Positions 12,038 through 24,400 are shown, counted from the first letter of the stretch. The stretch is DNA of 64,000 nt from Persicaria tinctoria (GCA_037127255.1 JBANSL010000002.1:96626519-96690518), one strand, 5' to 3'. The notes: a model not told the origin generated them from the letters alone. Numbers and translations: made by a program.

Positions 12038-12388
12038 ATACACGTTTAATCATAGGACCTTTCTTTATCAAAAAATAAAAATAAAAATCGTATGACCTTT
12101 CAATGAGGGGCTACCTAGTACTTGTCTAGTGGCAATGTGGCATTAAATTCCATTAATGTAAAATTTTCGAATTATACACGTTTTGAAGGGAAGTCGAACC
12201 CCTTTCGATCCCCACCTATTTAATTCAAATGAAAAGGCAGACATCCATTTGAATTTTCATACTTTGTTAACCATATTTTCGATTATCAACGTACAGTGTC
12301 GGCACTGACAACAAATATCAACAACCAATTCAACATGTACATATGCCACAACCATTGCCTCAATCTCCAAGTGATCTAACCACCCACA
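12038..12388. other. Upstream region of the BAHD gene
   Basis: It contains a second copy (12225-12262) of the sequence around the SINE target (AAGGCAGACATCCATTTGAA), so this segment was duplicated before the SINE arrived. I see no clear TATA box. Confidence 0.4.
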
Positions 12389-13923
12389 ATGAAAAGTTCC
12401 ACTCCTTCGCTCTTCACAGTGACACGCCAGGGACCAGAGCTCGTAGCACCGGCCAAGGACACGCCTCGAGGTCTCAAGCCCCTCTCTGACATTGATGACC
12501 AAGAGGGCTTCCGCTTTCTTGCCTCCCTGATACTCATTTATCCCGGTAAGGAAGATGTCGTGATTCAAAACGACCTAAGGGACCCAGTGGGGGTAATCAG
12601 GGAGGCATTAGCCGAGGCACTGGTGTATTACTACCCCCTTGCAGGGCGGCTAAGAGAAGGTCCGAGGCAGAAGTTGGAAGTTGATTGCACTGGAGAGGGC
12701 GTGTTATTTGTTGAGGCGGATGCAACCTTTACATTAGAGGATTTGCGTGGGGAAGGGGGGTTTCTCAAACCGCCCTTTCCCAGCGAGTTGTTTCCTGATG
12801 TCCCAGCTGGTTCATCCGATAGCCTGAATTGCCCTTTGCTCCACATTCAGGTACATTTGCTCTTGTTTTTGTTTCAATTAACCACGGACATCTTCCATCA
12901 CACAAATACAAATCTAGGTCATAAGAGCTATTGGGTGGTTCAATGGTTTATATAGGTTCACAGTTTATATCATAAGAGTTATTGGGTGGTGGGGTCTAAC
13001 ACCACCCAAATTCATCTTGGATCGTAAAAATAGAGTTATTTACATTTGATCCACCCTTTTTTTTTTTTTTTTGATTTTAAAGGTTAAAATATATTAGAGA
13101 AATAGATATTTACAAGCGGTTTAGTTGAGAATGCACTAGGTGCCAAAATGAGGACAAACCCTCTTTGTACCTATATGATGAGTGAGGCTCATTTCCTAGA
13201 GAGTCAATAGGGATGTGGCTAAGCCATGTGCGGATCCTATCTCTTCAAGCCAAGGCTATCGGAAGTCGGACACACACGCCAAAGTAATGAGTTGGAGCAT
13301 CCCCTTCGGTTAAGCCATCAAGGATGCTACAAACCACTACTTTGGAATCCCTTATACATCATTAAACAACTACAACAAGCTTAAAATTAGACCTGGGCAA
13401 CCGCGGGCCGGCCCGCCCGCCCGCGAAATTGGATAGGCTTGGGTAGGGGGAAAAGCCCTTGCGGGCCCCTAGGCCCGACCCGCGCCCGCAGCGGGAACGG
13501 GATTGGGTAAGCTAATCTGCTCGTTGCGGGCCGCTAGGCCCATAACGGGTACCCGCTATTTTTTTAATATATATAAGTAACTATATTTACTATTTTTATT
13601 ACATATATATATACTATTTTTATTACATATTTATACTATTACATATATAAGTAACTCAATCCGGTTCCCGTTGAGTTAATTACTGTTTTTATAAGTAACT
13701 ATATTTACTATTTTTATTACATATATATACTAATTAATAAACTAATAGTTACTGTTTTTGATATTAACTAGTATAGTTGCTAATATATATGTAAATTTTA
13801 TTAAATTTATTAGTAACTATATAAACAAGAACTATATATAGTTACTATATTACTGTTTTTATTACATATATATACACTAATTAGTAAATCTAATAAAAAC
13901 AGTAATTAACTATGTATATATAT

Positions 13924-13980
<57 letters not shown>

Positions 13981-15342
13981 AAAAAAAACCTAATTAGAAT
14001 ATCATTAGTAAGAAAAATTGATTAGATTTGCGGGTACCCGCGGGCTACCCGCACCCGCATTCACGGACGGGCTTGGACACGACTTCTAACCCGTTAAGCG
14101 GGCTTAGCCCGGCCCGCGCCCGCATCAACGGGATAAAATCTCGGGTAAAGCCCGGCCCAAGCCCGGCCCGCGCCCGCGTTTGCCCGGGTCTACTTAAAAT
14201 CAGTGGAGCAACCAAAAACAAAATGTTGCTCCTGATACATTACAACTTTTAGGTGAAAAACCTTGCTCATTAAACAACCTAGGGACTAAGGAGTGATTTG
14301 CATGGCTATGCACGAGCTGTTTCAACTCATATTTGGAGTTCCTTTTCTAGTTGTGCCTCCTCCTGGATCAACCCTTCTTGTAGGCTTGAAGATGTCGTGA
14401 AATGTAAGGAGAAGTAAATTTTAAGATTTACAAGAAATTTTAAAAAGATCAATGTTTGAGATTTACAAGAAATTTTAAAGAGAAAAATCAAGTTACAACG
14501 AACAAATAATTTTCACATAAAAAAACTATTAACTACTAAAGTCCATTGGCTATAAGAGGAGTAACCCACGACCACGATCATGCGCTAATAGCCTAACACA
14601 TAAGCCGAGCGAGGTTCCATCCTAAAACCAATTGGTTGTAAGAGGAGTAACCCACTATCTTATATACTGAAGCTTATTTGTTCATATTGTCGATGTGTGA
14701 CTCTTTCCTCTTTCATTCTCTCAACATTAACACATATGAATAATTATATTATGGCAGACGAAAAATTATGGTATTCACAACGATTTATTCTCTTATTTAT
14801 ACAACACTAAAATTAATGCATTGCGAGGATTATAAGTAAACTATGGCTGCAGGTAACACGATTCAAATGTGGAGGATTCTCATTTGCTATGCAAATTTAC
14901 CACACATTGTGCGACGCAGTCGGGATGGTCCAATTTATGAACTCCGTGGCGGAGCTCGCACGCGGCGCATCTCAGCCATCCATACCGCCCGTGTGGAACC
15001 GCGAACTCCTCCTTGCGCGAGACCCGCCGCGCGTGAACTTCCCGCACCAAGAGTACCACCAGGTCGATGGACCCGTCTTCCCGCCCCAGTACACCGACGA
15101 TAGAATTATCCAGCGCTCCTTCTTCTTCGGCCCTACCGAGCTCTCCGCCATTAGACTTCGCTTGCAGCCGCCTCTCAGGCGATGCAGCTCCTTCGAGCTG
15201 CTCTCCGCGTTTCTTTGGTGTTGTCGTACATTTGCTCTAAGGTTTCTTTCATACATACATATATACATACATAAATCATATTTTGCTTATTTCGCCCTCC
15301 TATAGCAATTCCTGCTGCCGTCACTGAATTATCTCAATTCTA

Positions 15343-15438
<96 letters not shown>

Positions 15439-16072
15439 CATAGTATATAATAGTAAATTTTTTTATTTATCATTATTCAAAAATGTAAAATAGAAAGAAA
15501 AAATGGAGTAATAGGTTTAATTATTTAATGTATCCAATAGGTTTGACCCCAATGAAGAGGTCCGGTACATGTGCATGGTGAGTGTCCGACCAAAGATGAA
15601 GGCACCGCTCCCCGGCGGCTACTACGGTAATGCCTTCGTATTATCGATGGCGACATCTGCAGCGAGCGAGCTCTCAAAAAATGGGTTGGACTATGCAGTG
15701 GAGTTGATCAAGAAAGCCAAGGAGGAGGTATCAGAGGAGTACATGTGGTCGGCGATGGACTTCATGGCAACACATGGCAAGCGCCACTTCATGTTGTCGG
15801 GAACCTGGGGAGCCTCCGATAACAGGCACGTTGGGTATCTGGAGATCGACTTTGGTTGGGGAAAGCCAGAGTACGGTGGGCCTTGCTCAGCCATGGACGG
15901 GGTCGTGCCGGGGCCACTTGCAGTGCTTGTCAAAGGGGTGAACAATGTGGGGGAGAGTGGTGCGTTCCTTCTGATATGTCTACCGGCCACCGCAATGGAA
16001 AGGTTTGCCGCCGAGATTGAGCGTACAACTTCCGGCTTTGCTCAATCGGTCACAGAGGTGATATTTGAATAA
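12389..16072 (+). CDS. BAHD acyltransferase, benzyl-alcohol benzoyltransferase / HSR201-like (three exons, 460 aa)
   Basis: Exons are 12389-12850, 14853-15241 and 15541-16072, with phases 0 and 2 agreeing. Residues 1-40 carry the S-L-F-T-V-T-R start and the T-P-R-G-L-K-P-L-S-D-I-D-D-Q block typical of the clade holding HSR201 and alcohol acyltransferases. The catalytic HXXXD is H-T-L-C-D at 171-175, directly after the K-C-G-G-F strand, and D-F-G-W-G is at 387-391. The length equals the family norm. BAHD enzymes transfer acyl groups from CoA thioesters to alcohols or amines in the cytosol; benzyl alcohol or another small alcohol is inferred from clade only. Intron 1 (2.0 kb) is filled with a hAT element, LINE-like and TRIM-like fragments. 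Intron 2 holds a long AT microsatellite. All frames are intact, so the gene should be functional despite the insertions. Confidence 0.93.
13055..13387 (-). mobile_element. LINE 3'-end-like fragment in BAHD intron 1
   Basis: On the minus strand this stretch ends in poly(A) (T-run 13057-13072). It can be read with one stop as a peptide resembling the end of a plant LINE RNase H region (for example I-L-D-G-L-T-E-G-D-A-P-T-H). It probably continues beyond the hAT insertion to about 14400. The assignment rests on weak similarity. Confidence 0.4.
13388..14192. mobile_element. Non-autonomous hAT-like element with GGCCCG-rich arms (805 bp)
   Basis: Termini are TAGACCTGGGCAA and TTGCCCGGGTCTA. The 8-bp duplication CTTAAAAT lies at 13380-13387 and 14193-14200. 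The arms (about 150 bp each) are packed with CCCG/GGGC words. The middle is extremely AT-rich, with repeated TTATTACATATATATA words and an (AT)n run at about 13928-13974. An 8-bp duplication is diagnostic of hAT. No coding capacity. Confidence 0.88.
14530..14690 (-). mobile_element. TRIM-LTR-like remnant in BAHD intron 1
   Basis: The minus strand carries the same blocks as the intact TRIM LTR at 54.6-55.1 kb (AAGCCGAGCGAGGTTCCATC and CTAAAACCAATTGGTTG segments). It could be a decayed solo LTR. Ends were not resolved. Confidence 0.55.
15344..15436. repeat. (AT)n microsatellite in BAHD intron 2
   Basis: About 46 uninterrupted AT units between exons 2 and 3. Confidence 0.95.
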
Positions 16073-16207
16073 TTTATCAGTGCAGTCTATACATCGTTTG
16101 TTTCAATAGAGGAATAATACTTTTCCTTGGAACCATCGAGTGTGATTAATTGTCCTGTGAATTTAACTTTTGTATATTTCAAGCAAGTATGAAAATGTAT
16201 TTGGTTA

Positions 16208-16213
16208 AAAATA
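16208..16213 (+). terminator. Candidate poly(A) signal of the BAHD gene
   Basis: AATAAA lies 136 bp after the stop codon. Confidence 0.4.
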
Positions 16214-17123
16214 AATTTCCATAAATTTAATATCTTATTTTGTTTGGTTGAACATTAAAATTCCATAGCAATTGGAGATTTGGTTGCTACAAAAAAAAAG
16301 TGTTATAAATTATACTCGAGATAATTAAGTGTTATACACTCCACTGTACATACACTTCCCCCCCTCTGTATCATAATATAAATTGCTCTGACTATTGATA
16401 TGTATTTTCGATATAAAGTTTTTTAACTCGTTAAAAAACTTACTAAAACTTAAAGTGACATGAATGGTGAATGGAACTCACCGGGGCATATATTGGTCAT
16501 GAACGTTTGGCAAATCTGAGAGCTTTTGGTTTTGATATTATATAATTTTTAATAAAATAAATATAATATTTTAGTTTAATTAATTTTTAGGGCCGAAGCT
16601 TTTTAACAACTATTCAATCAAGTTTTGTAGAGTATTTGAATTTCTATTCACAAGTTTTCATCTACCTTAACAGCTAGTTTATCAAACACTATGCTAGCTT
16701 ATTAATATATATTTAACCCAAATAATCCATTAGTTTTAACTATCAAATCAGACTCAGCTACCCCATTTAGCTACTCTCTTGCCAACATATCATTATCAGC
16801 TACCCCATTTAGCTACTCTCTTGCCAACATATCATTATCATCAATAGCAATGTAGACAGTTAGAGCATCTTTAATGGTAGTACTCCAAGTACCATAACAA
16901 TTAAAGAAAAAAGAAAATATAAAAAAAAGATCATAGTTTTGAAAGAACCAAAAAGAAAAAGTAATTTCAAGTATCATATATATGATACTCAATATGATAC
17001 AATACCATAGAATATTAGCCAATCAAACATTAATAGTGAGTTTCATTTAATTTTTACTTGCCAAAAACAATTTTGATGCTAAAGGTGAAATAAGATACTC
17101 ATGTCAAGTATCATGATTGTGGA
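16214..17123. other. Intergenic with a MITE-like repeat
   Basis: The stretch 16500-16860 shares order and wording with 47940-48245: a GAGCTTTTG start, an ATATAATATTTTAGTTT block, then CAGCTACCC blocks and a TTGCCAA end. It is therefore a copy of the same short repeat family. Within it a 40-bp segment beginning CAGCTACCCCATTTAGCTAC is tandemly duplicated (16757-16839). The rest is unremarkable. Confidence 0.5.
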
Positions 17124-17591
17124 TAGGGCTGTTACTTGAGCCGAGTATCTCGAGCTCGGCTCGGGCTCGGCTCGGAAAAAGCTCAACTCGGGCTTGCTCG
17201 AATTAAATATGAGCCAAGCTTGATCAGAATTCTTAGCTCGAGCTCGACTCGAGTAGCTCGTATAGCTCATTTTATGGGTGAAATTACAGTTCTCCTCCTA
17301 TGTTTTATTTAACCCCATGTAAATAGGTTTTATTTAACCCCTTGTAAATAGGGCGTATATCTCGTTTCATAGGTGAAATTACAGTTCTGTCCCTAGGTTT
17401 TATTTAACCTCTTCTTCTAAAGAGTCTGTCACCCACTTTGCCTTTTCTCGACTCGGCTCGAGAAAATGAGGCTCGAGCTCGACTCGGCTCGACTCGAGAA
17501 AATGAGGCTCGAGCTCGAGCTCGGCTCGTTTGTAAACGAGCCAAGCTTGAACACCCACTACTCGAGCTCGTTAGCTCGTATATCAGCCCTA
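17124..17591. mobile_element. hAT-like repeat with CTCGAGCTCG-rich arms
   Basis: Ends TAGGGCTG and CAGCCCTA are inverted. Near-matching ATTGTGGA and CTTGTGGA flank it, with two extra bases on the right. The arms are full of CGAGCTCG and GGCTCG words, and the centre has two direct copies of a GGTGAAATTACAGTTCT segment. The same word-rich family recurs at 27330-27560, 27837-28885, 51746-52060 and 57130-57390. Confidence 0.7.
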
Positions 17592-17666
17592 GACTTGTGG
17601 AGTACCAAATATTAAAATGAGGTGGATGAAAGAGAAATGACAAAAAGTCATTTATGATACTCAATA

Positions 17667-17899
17667 CTCCCTCCGTTCACAAATATAAGATTGTTGACTT
17701 TTTACACGTATTTTAATGAGTGAAAAACTATATAAAATATTAATTTTTTTGTAAATGTTTTTTCTGTAATATAATATTTATTAATAATACATACTATATT
17801 GTGAAAAAAATTGATTAAAAAATTAATTTTTTATATAGTTTTTAACTTCTTAAAGTACGTGCAAAAATAAAGTGATCTTATATTTATGAACGGAGGGAG
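17667..17899. mobile_element. Stowaway-like MITE (233 bp)
   Basis: Ends CTCCCTCCGTTCA and TGAACGGAGGGAG are perfect inverted copies, flanked by TA (17665-17666 and 17900-17901), with an AT-rich hairpin body. Confidence 0.93.
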
Positions 17900-18227
17900 T
17901 ATAAAGAGTGAATATAATAAAGAGAAAATTTGCGCCGAAGGCGCAAAATTTTCGGCCAAATTAGCCAAATATACACATTTTTGTAAAATTTGCAAAACTA
18001 TACATCTGTGTATTTTAGAGAAAAACCTAATCATTTATCTTATCTTTCCATCCCAATTGTCGGACTATCGCTCTGCCATGGATTCCCTGGCCTCCATGTT
18101 CTAGATCCCTCTCTCTCGGCGCCCTTCTGTTCATCGACGGAGGCGAGGCGGAGCCGGAGGAATCCGACGGTGGGAATTTGGGAGTGCAGCGGCGAGGCGG
18201 AGGCTCTGAATCGACAATCTCTTGTTC

Positions 18228-18580
18228 ATGGAGGCGGTGGCGGTTAATTCGTTCCGCAATTCACATCTGGAATTAGCTGTTGTCTCGAGCACGAGATCCA
18301 GGTACTCTCTCCTCTCCCAATCTCTTTTATTCTCGCGACAACGATCGTCCGTGGCGAAGGATTCCGAATGCGTCGGGAGTGAACTATACTGATGTCGGAG
18401 GATTTTGCTCAGATTTGGAGTTTAGAAGCTTTTGCTGTACAGATCCGCCATCCACTTCTTCTTCTCCGATGATGATGACGGCGACGAGGAAGATCGACGG
18501 GGATTCTGAGGACGGAGATGAGTTTTGCCCTTCTTCTTCTTCTCCGATGTCAGCGGTGGTGGGATTCAGAGAATGAAGGT
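18228..18580 (+). pseudogene. Possible captured gene fragment inside the 3.3-kb MULE
   Basis: An ATG at 18228 opens 55 codons rich in S, R, L and V and poor in acidic residues (M-E-A-V-A-V-N-S-F-R and onward), the composition of a plastid transit peptide. The frame then hits a stop, while a shifted frame continues with a serine- and aspartate-rich peptide to about 18576. GC content is far above the surroundings. I cannot name a parent gene. Confidence 0.35.
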
Positions 18581-19195
18581 TTGCTCTTTTTTTTACGAGA
18601 GAGACGGTGCTGATGTTGTATCAAGATCTACTCTATTTGACTGATACGATCTCTATTTCTGTTTGGAGAGATATACAAACTGCAGGCTACGCTGCTACGG
18701 TGAGCATTTTTTCCATTTCATTGCACTAGAATATGATCTCTATTTCTGTTTGGAGTTTTTTATAAGAATTTCTACCTGTTTCTGGCTTCCATATCATGCC
18801 TTACTGCCAACTCCAGTATGGTATCGCTTCTTCTTGCCAAGTCTGTGAAAAAGTGGCTTTGAAGTTGCCACCAGGTTCATAACTAGCAAGTCCAAATCTC
18901 TCCCAAGAAGGTGAGTTCTCTCCCAAATCTCTCAGGGTGTCATCAGATTATTGAGATGGCTGAGAATGTGTGTAATTTGAAGAGGGCAGAAGCCCTGATT
19001 GAATTTGGAAAGTTGATATTGCTGAGCAAGAGGATAAGCTAGAGGTAGAATTTGGAGATTGCAATCATGATTAATAACTGAATGCCTTCTAATTGAGATA
19101 TTTCTAAGAGAATTATCAGTTTTCATTTAGTACTTAATTTGCATTTTGTTTACTTTATTTAGTCTAGTTGTTTGGTCGTAATTAATGATCGATCT

Positions 19196-20040
19196 AATTT
19201 TTTACGTGAGTAATGCAATTTGTCTCCAATTTATTTTAGTGCTGACATCGTTTTTAATTAGATATTATATATGTAGGTATATATGTATGCTTGAGTCCTT
19301 AGAAATTGGGTTGTTTTTTAGTGCTAACGTCATTTTTATGAGTATTTTTTAGTGTTGACATCGTTTTTATGCGTATTTTTTAGTGCCGACATCGTTTTTA
19401 TGCTTATTATTTACTGCTGACATCGTTTTTATGCGTATTTTTATGTAGGTATATATGTGCTGACATCGTTTTTGCAATATAAGAGATGAAGAAGGAAGGA
19501 TGTACAGTGATTTTGAGCGATTCGGTGACATGGTCTTTGTCGAGAAGGAAGAGGAGTACATCATCAGATTGAAGTTATGTCCTCGTGCTAACATGGTCTT
19601 TATTAGCTTGTTTAGTTTGCTCTTTAGGTATATATGTATGCTTGAGTCATTAAAAAATGGTTTGTTTTTTAGTGCTGACAGCGTTTTTAGTTGTATATTA
19701 TATATGTAGGTATATATGTATGCTTGAGTTCTTAAAAATTGGTTTAGTTTTTAGTGCTGACATAGTTTTTAATTTGATATTATATATGTAGGTATATTTG
19801 TATGCTTGAGTCCTTAAAAATTGGTTTGTTTTTTAGTGCTGACATCGTTTTTAGTTGAATATTATATATGTATGCTTGAGTAATTAAAAATTGGTTTGTT
19901 TTTTAGTGTTGACATCGTTTTTAGTTGGATATTATATATGTAGGTATATATGTATGTTTGAGTCCTTAGAAATTGAGTTGTTTTTTAGTGCTGACATCGT
20001 TTTTATGCATATTTTTTAGTGCTGACATCGTTTTTATGCA
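19196..20040 (+). repeat. Degenerate tandem repeat field (GTGCTGACATCGTTTTTA words)
   Basis: Roughly 60-90-bp irregular units combine TTTTTTAGTGCTGACATCG, a GATATTATATATGTAGG block and a TATGCTTGAGTCCTTA block. At least eight copies of the GACATCG-type core are visible. Open frames over it are by-products. Confidence 0.8.
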
Positions 20041-20189
20041 TAAGAGATGGATGAGGAAAGAGGTCAGCATCGTCGGCATCGAAAAATTCTTTGTTTCTCA
20101 CTACAAAAAAAAAATAAAATATTCGTTTTTTTTTAAACATTCCTTTGTGTCTTTGTTCTCCCCCTTTTATATTTTATATAAAAATATAT

Positions 20190-20812
20190 TGATCTTTGAT
20201 GTCATCACCGTCGGTGTCAGCATTCTCGTAGAGGGCGTCCGCAATGCTGACGTCAGCATTCCCGACGTCATCGTCGGCTGCATAGCATCCTCGTAGACGG
20301 CGTCAGCATTCCCAACTTCGGTGTCAACATCCCTCAAACAGTGTCAGCATCGTCGACATCCCCGATGTTAGCATCGTCGACGTCCTCCGCGTCAGCGTTG
20401 TCGGAGTCTGCGGTGTCAGCAATGCGGACGTCAACATTCTCGACGTCGGCGTCAGCACCGACGCGTGGGAAAAAGGAAAAAAAAAATTGGCGTCAACATC
20501 CATGTAAACGGCGTCAGCAATGCTGACGTCAACATTCCCGACGTCAGAGTCAGCACTAACGCGCGGGAAAAAAAACTTTCTTGTAAACAGCGTCAGCATT
20601 GCCGTCAACTATATTGATCTTCGATGTTATCACCGTCGGCATCAACATCCTCGTAAAGGGCGTCAACAATGCTGACGTCAACATTCTCGACGTCGGCGTC
20701 AGCAACGACGCGTGGAAAAAAGAAGAAGTTGGCGTCAGCATCCCTTTAAACGGCGTTAGCAATGCTGGCGTCAACATTCCCGACGTCGCCGTTAGCATTG
20801 ACGCGTGAAAAA
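20190..20812. repeat. GACGTC/GCGTCAGCA-rich tandem repeat field
   Basis: Short words (GGCGTCAGCA, ATGCTGACGTCA, CCCGACGTC, TCGACGTCGG) alternate for about 600 bp. The palindrome TGACGTCA occurs at about 20247, 20523 and 20674, and GACGTC cores occur at more than ten further places. Its GC content and dyad symmetry contrast sharply with both neighbours. Both strands stay open for about 80-100 codons, typical of GC-rich repeats. Confidence 0.75.
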
Positions 20813-21435
20813 AAAAAATGAAACAAAGAAAATAAGAAATAATATATTGGTTAAAAAATAAATTAATGGCAAATTTTATTCATGCAATAATTAAAAAGAA
20901 ATGAAAAGCAAAGAAAATGAGAAATAAAGGGGGGAAAATGAAAGAAATGAAAAAACAAAGGAAATGAGAAATAAAGAAAAATAAAATAAAAAGTTTAAAA
21001 GGGATAGTTTCCGTAAGTTTTTTAAAAAAGAAGAAAAGAAAAAAAAATAAAAGAGAGGGAGAGAGCGTACCTGTACATGGGAAGGGAGGGAGGGAGGGTG
21101 GGGCCCAGGGGGAGAGAGTGCACTGTAGCACACGGGTGCTTCCCCTTGTTGGAGTATATTGTGTATAATTTTGTAAAATTTTCAAAATCTTGTATATTTA
21201 GCTAATTTGGCATTTATATTTGTATATTTGGCAAATCCTCCCTATAATAAATGAGGTGGATGAAAGAGAAATCATGGTTAAAAATTACAGGCCTGGGATG
21301 CCTCCCGAATTCTTAGGCAAAAGTACCTCCTTATAGTATAAAGAGTGAATATATTAAATCTCATGTAAAATTCAAATCGTAAAAGTTAAACACGAATTCT
21401 TCATTCTTAATTATGTTTATAATGGAGGTTTATGT

Positions 21436-24400
21436 ATAATAAACAACTCCAAAAAATGAAAACCCTAAATCAATTTGAGAACGCGCTCCACGCGCGGTCA
21501 TCTCCCTCACACTCCTGCGTTCGCCGCCGCCATCCGAATCCTCCTGCACCCGCCCAACAGCTCTCCTGGCCTCCCATCCATTTGCACCTAGGGCTTAAAC
21601 GCCATAGCTCACACCGCCTTGTACCCGTTTCGCCGCTTGAGGAGGTTGATCCCCTCTCCAAGATTCAAATCGGCGCCTTCAACAACTGTACCACCGAAGT
21701 TAGACGGAATCGTCCAAATTGGACCGCCCTAAGTGTGTTTTTGTGCGTTTCTTCGCCCACGTTTTCTTTTGTCGGTGGCTTTCGGGTCATATCGGGCGGG
21801 AATCTTGTGGTGTCGATGGTTGCTGGTTTGGCCGGGAGGTGGCACGATGTGCCCAGCGGTGGGTGTGGCTTTCGGCGGTGGCGCGGCTGGCTCTTCAAGG
21901 GAGGCGTCCGCTCTTTCGCTCCGGGGTTTCGTGTACCCGGTTGTTGGTCCTTTTACCTACTACAATCGACCCCTCAAAATCATTTGGTTAGTACCCTTGA
22001 TTTTATGGATTACCCCCAATATATTGATTTGTGCTCTTGCCGTACGACCTATTTATTGGTTGATTGCGGATTCGACGGAGATTACAAGTTCTTAACACTT
22101 GATCTAGTGTTTACTGTCCAATTTTCAATTGCTACCCGGGCCTGGTTAAGTTACTTTGTGCCTATGTTGTTTAGATATATTTTAACCTCATTTCAGTATG
22201 TTGAACTACTGCATTCAAACACTACAAATGCTACCCCTTATTACCCTTCGCCTTTGTCTTTCATACCAATTTTTGGAGTTTAATCTCCAATGATTATATT
22301 TCTTGTTCCAATTTGTTACTGCTTTTTTTGTTGGATTCAATTGGCTTGATCGGCCACCTCAATCAGAATGGAAACATTGTGTGTTTGAAGTGGGTTAACT
22401 CTCATCCTTATTCCCTTTTATGCACCATTGCATTTTGTTTTAATCTTTTAGCTTGGGTTTACTATCACCTTATCTCTATTTACCTATCAAGTATGATTCT
22501 TGCTTATTCGGCGATACTCATCATGATACTTTTAACTTGTTTATGCTTTATTATAACTTATTTATGCTTTATTATAACTTATTTATGGGGGATTTTGCTG
22601 TCTAAGTGGAAATATACCCCATCACTTGATGTGTTATTTGATTCCTCAGATATTACCTACCGGTTGAGGCTACTGTTTATGGTTTGGGGTTTCCTCCCTT
22701 GCTGCAATAAATTGTACTCAATCAACTTTGGCACACAAGCCTTCAAACATGACTATCAGTATCGTTTGCCTAACCAGGCACATTCATTGTCCTATCGGAC
22801 TACTACACTCACCATTGTTGTTGCAAACTATGATAGGGGCAACACCTCTTTATGTTGGTTCATATACCTGCATCTTGGGTATGTCATGCTCATTGAGGTT
22901 TACACCTTACTTTCATTTCATACTAAACTTTCATTTTTATACCAATTACCTTACTATAAAATTAGTTTTTTATGAATATTTGCACATGGAACTGTTGTGG
23001 GTTGCGTAAATGAAACCTTTGGACCTCGGTTTATTTGTTTTGTAAAACAAATTCTATCAATGCAATAGCGCTGTTAGAAACCAAAACGAATATCCAACCA
23101 GACGACAGTGTTTGGAAAAAAAATGGATTTACAAATATTGCTTTTGCTCCGGCCTCAGATTTTGCTGGTGGCATTTGTCTCATTTGGAAAAATCTCCCCC
23201 CTTCACAAGGTTCTATAGATCTGGTTCTAATCGAAGATAGATTTATTCATTTCAATTACTATGACTCTGCTACCCGTACAACCACGGCAATGTTTATTGT
23301 TTATGCCCCACCGGATAACAGAGACAAAGATCTCTTTTGGGATCTCTTTATCCCTTATGCTAATGCTCTTCTTCACCCCATGTGTTATGGGTGATCTTAA
23401 TGACATTCAATCCCCAGATGAAAAAATGGGCGGCTCAGCTCCTCGACAATCGCGCTTTCAGCGCCTTTTCAGAATTAAAGACAACCTACATCTTTGTGAT
23501 GTACCTTCTGTTGGAGGACAGTTTACTTGGCGTAAGCGCCAAGGTGGGCCTGACAACTCCTTCGCAAAGCTAGATCGATGTTTGGTCCAGAATACAGTGC
23601 TAATAGCCTTTGATAGGCTTCAGATTCGTAACCATGCATTTACCTCTTCCGACCATTGTCCAATTACAGTTGATTTTCGTCACACCACTCAGTTTGTTTC
23701 TCGACCATTCAAATTCGAGCTAGCATGGACCAAACGAAAGGATTTTGAAAACATTGTTCGGCAGGCTTGGCGTCTGGATAAAGCCGGATCCTATATGTTT
23801 AAGCTCGTTCAAAAGACCAAACTTCTAAAAACTCTAGCCAAGAAATGACACAAATCAACATTCGGTAATATACGTACCCAACTAGACAAATCTGATCAAG
23901 ATCTTTTGGCAATACAAGCTGCACTTCTTGTCTCCTTTGATGACAGGAAGTGTTTACTACATAAACGACTTCTTGCTAAACGGGAGAGACTCCTTGACTT
24001 CCAACGCTCTTATTGGCGTCAGCGAGCTAAGGCAAAGCATACTAAGCTTATTGACTCTAACTGCGGGTACTTCCATCGAGTTGCAACAATCAAACGTAAC
24101 CATAAGCTTATTAAGTCTATTACCCTCCCTGGTGGCTTATGTACCTCTGATCCTACCTTTATTCGAATAGAGTTTGAACGCGAGTATGTTCGCCGATTTC
24201 GCTCCACTCTTGATCCGTCGATTGTTTTGGCTAACAACCTTGGTATATTACGTCCCGTTGTTTCTCAACAAGATAACGACCGCCTTACGACTCTGGTTTC
24301 AAATGCAGAAATTAAGAATGCAGTCTTCTCTATTGATGCTGATAAATCGCCTGGGCCTGATGGTATGCCAGCCGACTTTTATCAAAAGTATTGGACTATT

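Larger units (their letters stand above)
17922..21242. mobile_element. Non-autonomous MULE (3.3 kb)
   Basis: Inverted ends begin GAGAAAATTTGC and GGGAGGATTTGCC and can be aligned for about 80 bp (shared CCAAATTAGC(C/T)AAATATACA). The 9-bp duplication TATAATAAA occupies 17913-17921 and 21243-21251. The interior holds a GC-rich 5'-exon-like stretch (18060-18580), a long TATATATGTAGG/GTGCTGACATCG repeat field, a GACGTC-rich repeat field and a purine-rich right arm. No transposase was found. The interior may be a captured gene plus expanded repeats. Confidence 0.85.
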
